DNA of 64,000 bases. It comes from Sanderia malayensis (taxonomy: Eukaryota > Cnidaria > Scyphozoa > Semaeostomeae > Pelagiidae). Shown here piece after piece: positions 47,701 through 59,900 of the stretch. The notes under the pieces are model-generated. The model was given only the letters and a program-made list of their open reading frames with translations. It searched no databases and was not told where the DNA came from. The DNA is taken from NCBI GenBank assembly GCA_013076295.1, contig RQOL01000466.1:1240001-1304000 (forward strand). The letters are read 5' to 3'. The position numbers and the translations under genes are program-made. Numbering within the stretch: the stretch's first letter is position 1; every line of letters starts with the position of its first letter.

Positions 47701-49226
47701 GCGGGCCAGGAGACGCTTAGCTTACCAATGTTATTCTTTTAGATTGCTACTATAGCAAATCTTCTAAGTCATAAGTCTCAACAACAGCATATTTCAGTGT
47801 TGGTTGGGCAAGATACGGCTTGCAGTACATTGCACACGCAGGTCAGGTTTCAACATTCTTGATCTTTGCCACATTGGCACATATCCACTGAGACTATTTC
47901 TTCCATTCTCCTTAGAAAAAAATTAAGAATATAATATTACTAGCTTGTCAAGTGAATTAAAGTCTTGTTGGGATAAATTTTTCACACCTTGCCTTGCCTT
48001 GCATTATATGGCCTAATATTGGTAGCCAAACTCAATTATTGTACGTGTAGAAGAATTCTTGTTACTTGTTACATGCACATTAATACATATGCAGCGATTT
48101 TAAGAGTTTAATAACAAACCACAAGTGAAAAAATATTCTTACAAATGATATTTCAGTGCCACGTTTTTCACCTCGTCGCAGGTTTCCAGAAAAAATCAGA
48201 AAAAGACAGACGAATATTCGTCCAGAACCAGAGTCCAGACGTACATTGGAATTGGATTTTCGGTGCATACTACAATTGCAGCGGTTTGTGTTGTGGTTTG
48301 ATCAAGATTCAAGATCTGAAGATGTAAAGTAAAAGGCAACTCCGCTGCAACATATCAATCATCAGTGTTTTTCAGTTGAGCACATCAATCACAGTTCAAT
48401 ATCCATGCCATCCATCTTTTCTCTTCTAAATGTAAAAAAATGATAAAAATACAAACAAGGGCATTTTCGTGGTCACTCTGATCGAGTTAATCCATCCATG
48501 ATTTTAATTTTAAACCAACCAATCATTGTTGTATTTACAATTATTTGACCAATCATCATGGAGAATTTATCTCATTAAACAATTGTTGAATACTGTGTTC
48601 AGATTTGGGCCAGGTGTGCTGTTGCATGCGTTTTCGTTGAAAGATTGCCTAAAAATACTGGAAAAAATACAGAAAAATAGCATTTGAAGGTAAGAAACAG
48701 CTTTTCATTTTTTATAATTTTTGCGCATTTATTTCGGCACCTACCTTTCTTCGTTAATGAAGACTGCTTGGGCCAACTTTCTCCCAAGATCTCTCTGCTA
48801 TTTCGCGCCATCTTGTACAGAAGGTATCAAAGACGAAAACTTACCATAATCAGACGATGGTCATGTAATTTTTTGATTTATCAACTGAGCTCCATCTAAA
48901 ACTCCTAATAAATTGAAAATATTTAATATACACCAATGATGACTGTCAGAGCCTGACGGAATGTGGATACAACTGCTACGAACGACATCAAAAGACCTTC
49001 TTTTATTGATAGGCCTACTAGAGCTAGAGCCCCAGAGCTGTCGATGCACGTTGTAAAATGTCAAATTAAAACCCCGATAAAATAAATGCTACTTTAAAAG
49101 ACAACAGATGGCTTGTTTCATAATATTTTTCAAGGCTCAGTGCAATAACATATAAATTTTATGCTTTCTGTTTGCCTAGCTGAATATTTTATGAAATAAT
49201 TTCTTCCTTCGTCTCTCGTTTTCCAG
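44701..49226. other. Gene-poor intergenic stretch
   Basis: AT-rich DNA without a supportable coding region. It contains a purine-rich repeat tract (45340-45560, listed), further GAAGTAGAAG-type runs near 45900-45960, and a 34 bp tandem pair TGGAAACATCTTGATT...GCCCCGATGAT at about 46969-47036. The right end should contain the promoter and untranslated 5' exon of the HMGA-like gene. Confidence 0.6.
45340..45560 (-). repeat. Purine-rich degenerate repeat tract
   Basis: Units of the form GAGGTAGTAGAAGTAAATG / GGTAGAAGCAAGACATAT, about 40 bp apart. It is the inverse strand of the pyrimidine tracts at 37490-37680 and 41530-41740. Confidence 0.6.
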
Positions 49227-49251
49227 AAGCAAGCCAAACCGTCAAAGAAAG

Positions 49252-49623
49252 ATGGAAGTCTCAGAAGAAAAGGCACCCGCCGTTGAAGATGCTCCCGAAC
49301 CTGAGCAAAATGGAATAAGTGGAACCAAAAAGCTGCGAGGAAGGTTGGTAAACACAGATGAATCAGCTCCAGTCAGTGATAACGCAGATGAGGAAGATGA
49401 AAATGGACAACCAAAAGAAAAAAGAGGTCGTGGTCGCCCCAGAAAATACCCCATAGGTTATGTTAAGCCAAAGAGTGGCCGTGGAAGAGGACGTCCAAAA
49501 GGATCTATCAAAGTGAAATCCCCTGAACATGTACCTTTGGCAAGTGAGAAAGCAAAATCGAGAAGAAAAAGAGGTAGACCACGCAAGGTTGTGCCAGCAG
49601 TTGTGAGGGAGGAAAGTGACTAA
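49252..49623 (+). CDS. HMGA: HMGA-like AT-hook chromatin protein
   Basis: 123 residues in one coding exon. The exon is preceded by a good acceptor (TTTTCCAG at 49219-49226) and a 25-base leader, so an untranslated exon lies upstream. Three AT-hooks are spaced as in HMGA proteins: RGRGRPRKY (residues 58-66), GRGRGRPKG (76-84) and KRGRPRK (106-112). Each hook inserts its RGR/GRP core in the minor groove of AT-rich DNA. The N-terminal half is acidic (EEDEN near 47-51), and the end is only weakly acidic (REESD), shorter than the vertebrate HMGA acidic tail. It is a nuclear architectural factor by family. Another small AT-hook protein is possible, but size and three hooks fit HMGA best. Confidence 0.8.
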   Translation: MEVSEEKAPAVEDAPEPEQNGISGTKKLRGRLVNTDESAPVSDNADEEDENGQPKEKRGRGRPRKYPIGYVKPKSGRGRGRPKGSIKVKSPEHVPLASEKAKSRRKRGRPRKVVPAVVREESD

Positions 49624-50507
49624 AAACAAACAAATACATCTTCATCATAAAAAAGCCCAAATGACTGATCAACTGCTCTGTAAATATCTCCCCACATGTG
49701 TGCGACCAGCTAAAAGCTGGAACATTAAAGATATGGACCATTAAAGATGTTATATTTCAGAGCTGTAAACCATTAATTTGTTTTAAGATGCATGCATCCA
49801 TGCTATTACCATATATCATGCTGTATATTTAAAGTTGTTTTTAAATTTTAGCTGGGGGTTAACCTTGTACTCCCAATCAAAACTTTTGTATTTCTTCTAT
49901 CACACTGCTTGTTTTTATGTACTGTATTTAAACAGAATAACTATCATGCAACATTGTTTTAAAACAATTGATAATTGCTTTCTATGTTTCAAATCTAACA
50001 AGTATCTGGGTCTAGATGTGGGGGTCTAGATGTCAATGTGGTTGGATGGTACATGTCCAAAAACTTAAAGGTCCATGAATACGGCAAGTTTTGCGCCAAA
50101 ACATGACGTCATTCGAAAAAGGCGGTCAAGCTTTGCGCATGTTCAGCTCGTTCCATCCTCAAAAATGAAACAACGAAACGTATTGGGAATTGAAGATTTG
50201 GTAAAGTTGTAAAAATAAATATATTCACGGTATAAACAAAAGACTTGTGTATAGCAAAATAAATTAGCGGTTTAAAAATACTTTTAAAGACTAAGTCTAC
50301 TTGGACCCTTGTCAATTATTGTCCCAATAAGGATGGTCATCATACTCAATTTCGTTGATATCAATGAAGACCAAATCAAATTATATTCTTTACCCCAAAA
50401 TACTGTACTTTTCAATAGTTAAACGAAAGAAAAATCATCATATGTGTGTAGAAGTATTACGGTTAAGAAATAAAGAAGTGCACAAAACGCACCGGTGAGA
50501 AAAAGTG
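49624..50507. other. Convergent 3' flanks of HMGA-like gene and ATIC
   Basis: The two genes end tail-to-tail here. The stretch is AT-rich untranslated and intergenic sequence; I see no further gene. Confidence 0.7.
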
Positions 50508-53500
50508 TCAATGATGAAACAGCCTCGTGTTGGAGTGAATCAAAACGATGCCGTGATCATCAGCAGCTTGTACGACAATTGGATCAGCATTGGAGCCAGC
50601 TGGACTACAGATGTACCCAACACCAGTCTGATAGAAGAAAAATAGCATCAATTAAAACTAAATAGCCACTGTAGACAAACTGACACTGAGAGGAACGATT
50701 ATTTAAACAACAAGTTTTTTTAAAAAGTCTGTAAGATGGAGACTGTGGACAAGTGAAAGCGACATTCACTTATCTGTGTTGTCCTCGTATTTTTATAGCA
50801 CAATATTTCTAACGAGTTATCACATACAAATCTATAAAATACGATAATTATAAATATATATATAGTTATCGTAGATATAGATTGATAAACCGCAAAGAAA
50901 CGTGTGCACCAAAGCCCTATATAATATTGCATATAAATTATTAAAAAGGTATAAAAAAAGTCTTCAAACAGGTAAACACTGCTACTGAGCCATGTACTCC
51001 AATCATTTAAAGTATTCGGTTTAAATAGGATTGTGAAGTGACGACTAATATGCAACTATAAATATTTATTTCTCACCTGGACTGCTCTGTCCACACTGTC
51101 ACGGAATGGGAAGAAGGCATCTGAGCTCAGGACGACTCCTTCCAGTTGCTTCAACCATGCTGTTTTCTCATCCTACAAGAGAAAAGAGGACATACAAAAT
51201 TCAGCCTCAATTTGAATGCAGAATAAACAGAACAGTTGTATGTGCTAGATTACTAAAGAATACGCGACTCTAAGCAACGAGCATACCTCTGATAGCATTG
51301 CAGGGATGGTATCAAATGATGCCTCAAAAGCTGCTTTATCCATATCCTATTATAAAAAGAGCATAGATTGAACATATAAAGCAAGAGAAACGAACGCATT
51401 CAACTATAATACGACATTCAGGATATGTTTATCTGTAAGATGGAGACTGTGGACAAATGAAAGCAACATTCATTTGTCTGTGTTGTCCTCGTATTTTTAT
51501 AGCACAATATTTCTTACGAGATATCATATTCATCATTATGTACGATAACTATAAATATATTATATACAGATATGGTTATCGTAAATAAGGATCGACAAGT
51601 CACTAAGAAATGTGTGCATAAAAAGCCTTATAAAAACACTGCACATACCGGATTGCATGAGTATAAGAATAGTCGTCTGGAATTATAAAATTACCTGGCC
51701 GACAGTACCACATACGTAAGCGTCAATTAAATTGGACATTTCAGCTCTTTTAGTTCCCTACGAAGAACAGGAGAATTTCTAATTAAAATAACAATAATCT
51801 CTAGCACAGTATATTGCAATGAACATATAGCAATCAAAAAACCTTTTTAAATTGCATGCTGAGGACATTTTGGTGCTGTCGCAGCCACCTATAGATACAA
51901 ACATTCTATCAATACCTAATGTGCATACAGTTATTAGCAAACAAATAATAGTACAGTCTAAAACGTTAGAACTTTTCGATTGAAACGAGGTGATTATCTT
52001 TAAAGTGAATGAGCCTTACCAATTTTTCGTCTTTTCGCCTGCCAATCGAACGCAGTGTATGCGCGACTGCTGACCAGCCCCAACGCCCACAACCTGAATT
52101 TCATGAGAACAATATCAAATATGATACAGTCAAGTATTGATGTGTCCTACAACAAGATAAAGTAGCACTTCATTCAAGTCAGAGAGATTTCAAAATTTGG
52201 AGAGTTAAACGTTTATAAAGAAACGTTTAACTGTCTAAACTTGATAAAGTTTGAGCGTTTGAGCAGTTGAACGTTTGATAAAGAAAATTCATAGAACAAA
52301 TCAACATTTAAAAAAATACGGTCCTTTTCTACGGTCTGAACATTAAGAAATTCAAGTTACACGGTAGTCGACTCATCCAGGTTCAAATAAGGCATATGAA
52401 CAGATACAAAGCTGCATAATACCACAAGACAGTGTACGCATACCTGGCCTCGTTTGGCATAGCAGACAGAGTTGGATTGAGTGAACTTGACGGCAATAGT
52501 CGCAACAATCAGATCCCTCAACGCATCAACAGGTAGCTGCAATTAATAAACACAGCATGAGAGCTATAATTACCTGAACAAAACAACAAATGAGAATACC
52601 AGAAGAAGCAACATCCATAAATATCCCAATTCAGCAAATCAATATGAACATAGAATACCTCTTTATTCTTTGATGTGATATTTTCAAACAGTTTTGCATC
52701 GATAACAGCATCGTTGCGTTTCTGTTCCATCTTCAGTCCGTAGATTGTCCTCATTTCCATCTCGCTTGGCTCGTAATTCTCGTCCATCTAATGTAAGAAG
52801 AAATACTGAAAGATTTAAAATGGTCGAACAACAAACAAAAAATGCCTCTGCAAACTCAAGCTGTCATTGGTTGATGGATAATGTTGTATAATATACTTGA
52901 CAACTTTGCTCTTGATAATTCACCACTCTCGTGCAATTAGCAAGCACTTAAAATATTAAGTTTACCTGAAGAATGCAGTAATTTCCAGCCTTCTTCTTCT
53001 TCAGTATTTCAAGCGCATCTGCATGATATCCTGGTGCAATCACGCCATCTGATACCTAAAAAACGCGGGAAATTAATCAACGTGAGATCTCACTAATTCT
53101 ATTTGCGAGATGATGTCAACAAAAGCTAAACCAGTAGCATCACTAACATCAACAAATCACAAAAACAGACCATGCACTAAGAACAACCGGATCAGCAATC
53201 AAAAACAGTGCTTAGTCCAATGGAAAAGATTAAATAAAAAGTCTATCACCTACCTCTCTGGAAATGATTTTAGCCGTAGCTACGTCACACTCATCAGACA
53301 GCGCAATGAAATCTCCAAACGACGACATTCTATCCGCGCCACGTGCTCTTGCGTAAGCTGTTGCTAACGGCGACAAATGCTCCTTCATGTCGTCTACCAT
53401 GCACAGCTTCGCTTCATCGGCAGTAAGTTCGACTCCAACCGCAGCACCTTCAACCAAACAGAAAAATACATGCACACCTATGTGGGTAACTGAATGATAT

Positions 53501-56106
53501 TTTGTTTACGAATCAAATAGTCATCTGGCCCAATGTATGCTTGATGTCTGCTGTACCTGTCAGCTTTTTAAAAGAGCTTACAAATTAGAAGAAAGAAGAT
53601 TCTTGCTGAAGAAAATTATGAACAAACCTGCAGGACTGACATGTTTGAATGAAGTGGCTGCAGGCATGTTCAAAGCTGATTTCAATTCCTAAAAGTGAAA
53701 TCAAAGTAGTAATTAACATATGAACAAAACGTAATATCACATGACCTATCTACGACAGCAATTCTTGGGCGTGGTCCCCACCTAGAAGGGCGTGGTCGCA
53801 AAAATTATGACATAGTCCTCAACGAGTGCTGCAATTTGCCATCTACATTTACACACCCTTGATTCACTTCTACAAAGCAACAACAATTTCCACGCAACTA
53901 TGACATTCTCTCCTGCTCAAAAAAAAAATTTAAAACGCATCAGCAAATACTTGAATGAACCATCAAAGGTTAACAGTGCTGAACATATGTGACAAAGAAA
54001 TGCACACCTTCACGAGTTGCCAGCCATTGATAGCATCACACAAATTGATGAAACCAGGGGAGCCATTAACCACACTGATTGGCAGCTTTGGTTCAGTGGT
54101 GTATAGCTGGGCGGGCTTCTGATGAGGATTCATTCCATATCTCAAAGGAAGGTGAGATATTCCTGCTGAGTATTCTTTACGGAAATAGTTTGAGATGGCT
54201 TCGTCGTACTGTGCAGTGTGAGTAAATGCCTAAGATGCAATGTAACAAATGTTTTTAATGCGTTATAGTGCATTTTGCTCACAATGCACAAACTATTGCA
54301 TGTGTATCATAAGCAAAAATGTACTTGGTACAATTACTTATATAATAAATATTATGAGAGCTATACCTTAAGAGCCAAGTATTTTCTTGTTTCAAGAGTT
54401 GTATCCCGACTTTCAGAATTTTTAATTTCATCAAGCACTCTGTGACAAAATATGGCAAATAAATCTCACAAAAAGTTAAGAAATGTCAAAAGAGTTGATA
54501 AACGAATGGGAAGTAAGCAAGAAAAAATAGCAAAGTTGAATGACATCATTATTACTTTGAATAATCTGATGGATCGCATACAACAGTGACACGAGCATGA
54601 TTCTTGGCAGCTGCTCGAAGCAAAGTTACCCCACCTAGAAAGATTTATGCAACAAAATTTGTTACAACTTCAGCCAAGCAACTATATAAATGGTTAATGC
54701 AATTTCCTTCAATCTCGCTAAGCATCTGGAACTTTGATTAAATTTTATACATTATAAAATAGTAAAACAGGCAAATGAAATTCTTAACAACAACTTTAAT
54801 GAAAGCATAATCTTACCAATATCAATATTTTCAACTGCATCTGCAACAGTTACATCTTCTTTGGAAATGGTTTTCACAAATGGATAAAGATTGCACACAA
54901 CCATTCTTAAGTAAGAAAACACAGTTCAATGGTTACTTTAAGTTGCAGTTTAGTCTTTAATCTACTTTTCTATATCCAAATGTCAATTGACGCCAATAAT
55001 AAAATGTTGAATGAAGAACTACCTAATCATTCCATAAGACTGTTTCTCCATATCAGCAATATCGCTATCTGTCAGTCTTGCCAAAATTCCTTGATGAAAT
55101 CAATATTCGTATCACTACTGTCACAAGCATAATAATTATTAGTATGTTATTTCTGTTACAACATTGTCTAAACTGCTGAAATTTTTCAAAATATATGTTT
55201 GTAAGATGGAGACTGTGGACAAATGAAAGCAACATTCATTTGTCTGTGTTGTCCTCAGATTTTTATAGCACATATTTCTCATGAGTTATCATCATATATA
55301 TCAATAACTCAATAAGAAATGCATGCGTTGATGCCCCTTAAATGCATGCATTGATGCCTGTTAGCACTAGGTAACTCATTCCATTGCATGATGGGTTTCT
55401 GTGATATCTGTCTCTGATGTATTTAGTTTGGGCTTCTAAAAGCTTTCATTGGCTATGATTTTAGCTATTCAATATATCTTCACGAAGAAAAAGCAATGAA
55501 CTGAATTAATTGCTTTTTTCTATCATTGTACCTGCATGAACAGTGGGGTGCAATGTCTTCACTCTTCCCCCAAGCATCTCAGGGGCACCAGTTATGTCTG
55601 AAACATCCCTGGAAAAGGAAAAGCATTCGTTATCATTGAAAACTTATCACAAAGTCTTTAAGCATTCTAATTTGGTAAAATGTTAATGAAAGAAATGAGA
55701 GCAACGGGCAAGTACAGTGGTTCTTCAAGGATCAGTACCTGACGTCAACACCAGCCGCTCTGATAGCTTTTGCAGTGCCCCCAGATGCAATCAGATTTAG
55801 ACCATGCTTGTTGAGTTCAGAAGCAAAACCTTCAAGGCCAGTTTTGTCAGATACACTCAATATAGCTAAAATAATGATAAATATGATTTTCAGCTAAAAA
55901 AAGACGCACGGTACTGGAAAAACTTAACAGCACAAAACAAAAGGCAGGAGGGTGGTATGGTAGGCCTAGCGGGTTCCTTTGCTTCAGCAAGAGCGATAAT
56001 ATATCCTCAACACCGAAAGATGTTCATGAATACATTTACTACAGATTAAATAGCTTAATACTTAAACTAGCTATATAATCTTACCAAGGTTTCTTGATAA
56101 AGCCAT
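50508..56106 (-). CDS. ATIC: Bifunctional AICAR transformylase / IMP cyclohydrolase
   Basis: Nineteen exons, 5' to 3': 56085-56106, 55739-55865, 55532-55608, 55023-55089, 54817-54905, 54556-54634, 54367-54439, 54008-54229, 53628-53688, 53254-53447, 52966-53055, 52659-52787, 52444-52536, 52020-52093, 51843-51888, 51695-51757, 51287-51346, 51077-51172 and 50508-50627. They sum to 593 residues (human 592). The enzyme catalyses the last two steps of de novo IMP synthesis in the cytosol. The N-terminal cyclohydrolase half shows [32 protein letters not shown] and [16 protein letters not shown]. The C-terminal transformylase half shows [17 protein letters not shown] (catalytic Lys-His), [40 protein letters not shown] and the RLFHH end. 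Three introns carry H/ACA-like snoRNA candidates on the sense strand. Confidence 0.98.
50727..50910 (-). ncRNA. Candidate intronic H/ACA snoRNA, copy 1
   Basis: Sense-strand copy in the last ATIC intron (50628-51076). Reading 5' to 3', the 5' hairpin has a basal stem GCACA/UGUGC plus UUUCU/AGAAA and an expanded upper stem ending in UACGAUAA/UUAUCGUA. The H box AUAAAA follows. The 3' hairpin has upper stem GAUAAGUGAA/UUCACUUGUC, then 15 bases to the ACA box (50730-50732), with three bases after it. The 15-base spacing to ACA matches the 14-16 rule for H/ACA guides. The weak part is the short basal stem of the 3' hairpin. Confidence 0.7.
51431..51619 (-). ncRNA. Candidate intronic H/ACA snoRNA, copy 2
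   Basis: Sense-strand copy in the ATIC intron 51347-51694. It has the same architecture: GCACA...UGUGC and UUUCUUA/UAAGAAA basal stem, inner stem UACGAUAAC/GUUAUCGUA, H box AUAAAA, 3' stem GACAAAUGAA/UUCAUUUGUC, and the identical CACAGUCUCCAUCUU spacer to ACA (51434-51436). Relative to copy 1 the 3' stem has two changed pairs, both still paired. Confidence 0.7.
55197..55327 (-). ncRNA. Candidate intronic H/ACA snoRNA, copy 3
   Basis: Sense-strand copy in the ATIC intron 55090-55531. At about 131 nt it has the canonical H/ACA length. The 5' hairpin upper stem is GAGUUAU/AUAACUC, a different sequence from copies 1 and 2 but still fully paired. It is followed by 16 bases to the H box AUAAAA. 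The 3' stem is identical to copy 2, and ACA (55200-55202) follows after the same 15-base spacer. Confidence 0.72.
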
Positions 56107-56930
56107 TTTAGATGCAAATTCTGAAAATTTCCGACAGTTCTTTCGGAAGACCTTTTGAAAAAGAATGAAGAAACTCGCGCCGCCCACCAAACCAAACGCA
56201 CGTGCTGCAAAACTTACCACGTGAATTATTTTGTGCCTGTACGCAAGCGCCAATACTGACCATTCTTCGCGAAACTTAGGCTGCTGAGCGTCACCCATCC
56301 CTGCGGAGTATCCCCAACAACTCGAGCAACACAATGCTCCATTCGAATTAAAGACAGGGACAAAAACGCAAAAATACCCTCATCTCCAGAAAAACGTCCA
56401 TCAACTTTAAGACTGCATACTTAAATAGCAGGCAAATACAAAAAAACATTTTACAAAAAAACCAGACTTGAACAATTCACTCCAATACTTATTAATTCAA
56501 TGTATTTACCCATTTAAAGTTTATTAAAACGATACGTTTGAACCTAACCACCCGACACGAATTTGAGCAACAACAATAAAGACCAAGGTTAATTTACTCT
56601 CCCTACTTAATCTATCATGATGATCGACTCAATATCTCCGTATATAACATTTCATTTCACTTTATTTCGGGGAAGGCGTGAAGAAGTAGTCCAGCTACTC
56701 ACGAGTAGTAAAAATGATGAGCTGTTTATAAACCAATTCGGGGTGTGGTAAACAAAAGCTTCACGGTTGGGCTTGGTCTTCACGTTAATTCGCATATTTA
56801 CACGTTATAAACAATATATTAAACTATCAGCTTCACACAATTAGAAAATTGGTAGTTACATTCAACAAGAAGTTTCATATTAGTAGCATTAGAATATTAG
56901 TGTAGCTATTACCCTTCGAATTCAAAAACG
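56107..56930. other. ATIC promoter side and 3' flank of next gene
   Basis: Both neighbours are on the minus strand: the 3' end of the PH/DEP gene lies at 56931 and the ATIC start at 56106. The 820 bp between should hold the ATIC promoter. No coding feature is visible. Confidence 0.65.
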
Positions 56931-59900
56931 CTATAGGATGAAGTATGGCAAGACCTCTGAAGGCAAATCAACTTTGAGTTCGCCTTCCCAAACCGTTTTT
57001 AAAAAGTTGACCAATTTATTCATCTCCTCTATTGTCTCGAAGGCAATCAGCCAGCAACTTTCTCTCAGATCAGAATCACATAGCTGCAGAAAAACGAGAA
57101 TAAAACGATCAATTTCTTCACACAGATATTCAAAAGATACAGATGCACTAAGATGGCGGCGGGATGGAAAACACAGGCTGCAATTGATGCGACTTAAACA
57201 GGCAAAAATTATCATACATTAACATGCATTATTGAACACAGAATAATCACCTCGTCTAAGAAGTGCATGGAAAGGTGGCAAGGTGAATCTTCGAAGTAAA
57301 CCTGCACGTGATAAATAAATGAAATTAAGGCACAGAAAGGCAACCTTTCAAGGGTGTCTCTATATTATGTCTCAGTAGAAAGAAAAACATCACAGATGAA
57401 TGTTACAGTATCAGGGTTATAACAGTGCAAATTCTGCAGAAAGCACAAAATCTGCAGAGGTACATCAGTGCAAGCAGATGTAAACAAACACAAGATCTGT
57501 AGAGGTATACAAGCATAGCATGGAGAGGCCACCAGAGACATATAGTTGTAGAGTTGAGAGGTATAGAATCACAACATATACAGAGTAACATAGGGTATAA
57601 AACTTGTTTTTACAACTATGTTGTTAACATGACATACCACTTTAACTACATCAACAATTCTGTGTGCCCTGTAGATTTTGTATTGCTGGTTGAGGAAGGA
57701 TGGTGGTTGGTGGAGCCTTGACAATGGCCACTGATGTGATTCGTCAACGAGGAACAAATGAGTCTTTGTCATGCAAATTGTTCGCGTAACCAATGGGGAA
57801 TCTGCAACAGACAATGTAAGCCCATGAGAGACATCTTAAGAAGATGATGAAGTTTATACTAATAACCAAAATGATGTTAATAATCATGATGTTAAATTAA
57901 GGATAATCAGAGAATAAACTAGGTCTGACAGCAAACCTTCATCTTCAAGTTTTGAATTTACTATTTGATATACAAAAACATCAGTATTCATGTCGAAACC
58001 ATCAAAACTGCTTTGAGATAAATCAGAATGGTCGCTTTCATGACTCGTATTTCTTCTTAGGAACGACGAAGGCTGAGAAGCAAAAAAAATCAAAATTAAT
58101 CAGATGCTAAAAATATTGCTACCACTCTGCTATGCAATTGACTTGGCTCTCAATATCACAAACCCTGAACATAACGAGCATTCTGGTATGATGAACCAAA
58201 GAGGGGGAAACTTCTAATGACTATGAATGAACATCTGCTGTGTCCCTTGTACTGTCTCACAGTATACAATTCACTTTCGATTTAACGAGCTCACCATGAC
58301 AAAGCACATTTTATTTCCCTCCAGTCAAAATCAGGTTAATTGCATCGAAATTCCTCTGTACAATCTCAAACAGCACAGCTTGGCACTCTGGCCACAATAA
58401 CTGCTTTCTTGCAAAATTACCGGCCATCAACAATCGATCATCAACAATAAAACTAAAAACCAACAAAGTATCTAAGAACCTTTTTATGATTGTCCTGAAT
58501 ATCAAACTTATACAATGCATCGACATCTTCGAACTGCAATTCTTTTGAAACGTGATAGACCAGACCAACGTCAACAAGTTTCTGCATCAAAATAACAGCC
58601 TACAGGGACGATAAAAATCAAGTTATTCGCTTGAATAAGCGCCCATTTAAATAAGAAGCGTTTATCACAAGAGTTACGATAAAAGGCTGACGATGTTTGG
58701 TAGAAAGCTGTGCTTGCTTACATCACTACGCGATTTCGCTTCTTTCCGAGAAACCAACCAGTCTACAAGCTCTCTGCCAACAATGCATTGATGATGAGTG
58801 CGAATCCTGATCTGCAAAGATAAATGCACACTCGATTTCAAACAGCCTCGATCTCAAACAGCCTCTATTTCAAACGGCTTTCAGCCTCGAATCAAGTTCT
58901 CAGTCGCTTGGATATTAAAATATCCCAATTTTCTCTCTACGATGAACTCTATATGTCTCAAACAAATTCCCCGACCCCTTACAACTCAATGTACAGAGCC
59001 CACTATATAGTGTAGCTAGTGGAAGAAGAACTAGTTGGTAGCAGTAACCATCAGTACATGATTATGTCTTATGCGATCCCCAGAGTTTCTTCATGTTAGT
59101 TTGAATCAGTTCACTATTGGCCATCACTATAACTATGGTAAATACCAATAATAAATAGCTTCACTGCTTAGATAATAAAAATCATACCTTTTTACTTTTC
59201 AATAAAGACGGAACGGTATAAATGGCAACCTGTTCGCATAACCTTTTGGTCAGGGTCAAAGCATCTTCTTTCAATCCAAAAATTTGAGATCTGAAAGAAA
59301 GTGATAAAAAATGAGAGGTATCGATGACAAAAGTTATAGGTAACTAAAAGAAAAGTTGCAAAAACGGTTCTCCTATTGTCTAGTGTAGCAGTAAGACCTT
59401 TCTTCAAAGGCCCAGACATAAAAGCAGCAATTAGTTATGTTGAGTTGAATTAACAATTGTTTTTCGTGTTGTTAATAATTGTATCGTGTGATCAGATCAG
59501 CGATTGCGTAAATTTAAGGTCTTATGAATAAGATACCAACACTGACCTCACGTTAGACAATGTTCTTGGGTTTGGTTCCTCGGTGATGATGGGACATTCT
59601 TCTTTGTTCTTTGGTCCACTTTTCAGTGACTCTACAGATAGATTTAAAATGTTTACGTTATTCTCTGACTCTCATAGAGCAATGGAATAGAGAGGTTGCA
59701 ATGCCAGGACATTATTGCAAACCCTTCATATGAAATCTGAATAAGAGAATCTGCGATTGATGATTATTTATTAGCCTGCAACTTACGGATAAATGCATCT
59801 AAGAACTTCTGACAACGGTTGGTATCGCCAACAATGAATTTATAAGAGCCAAAATCACGAAGACATTCGATGCGAAAACTCTGCAAAAAAGTTAGATTGC

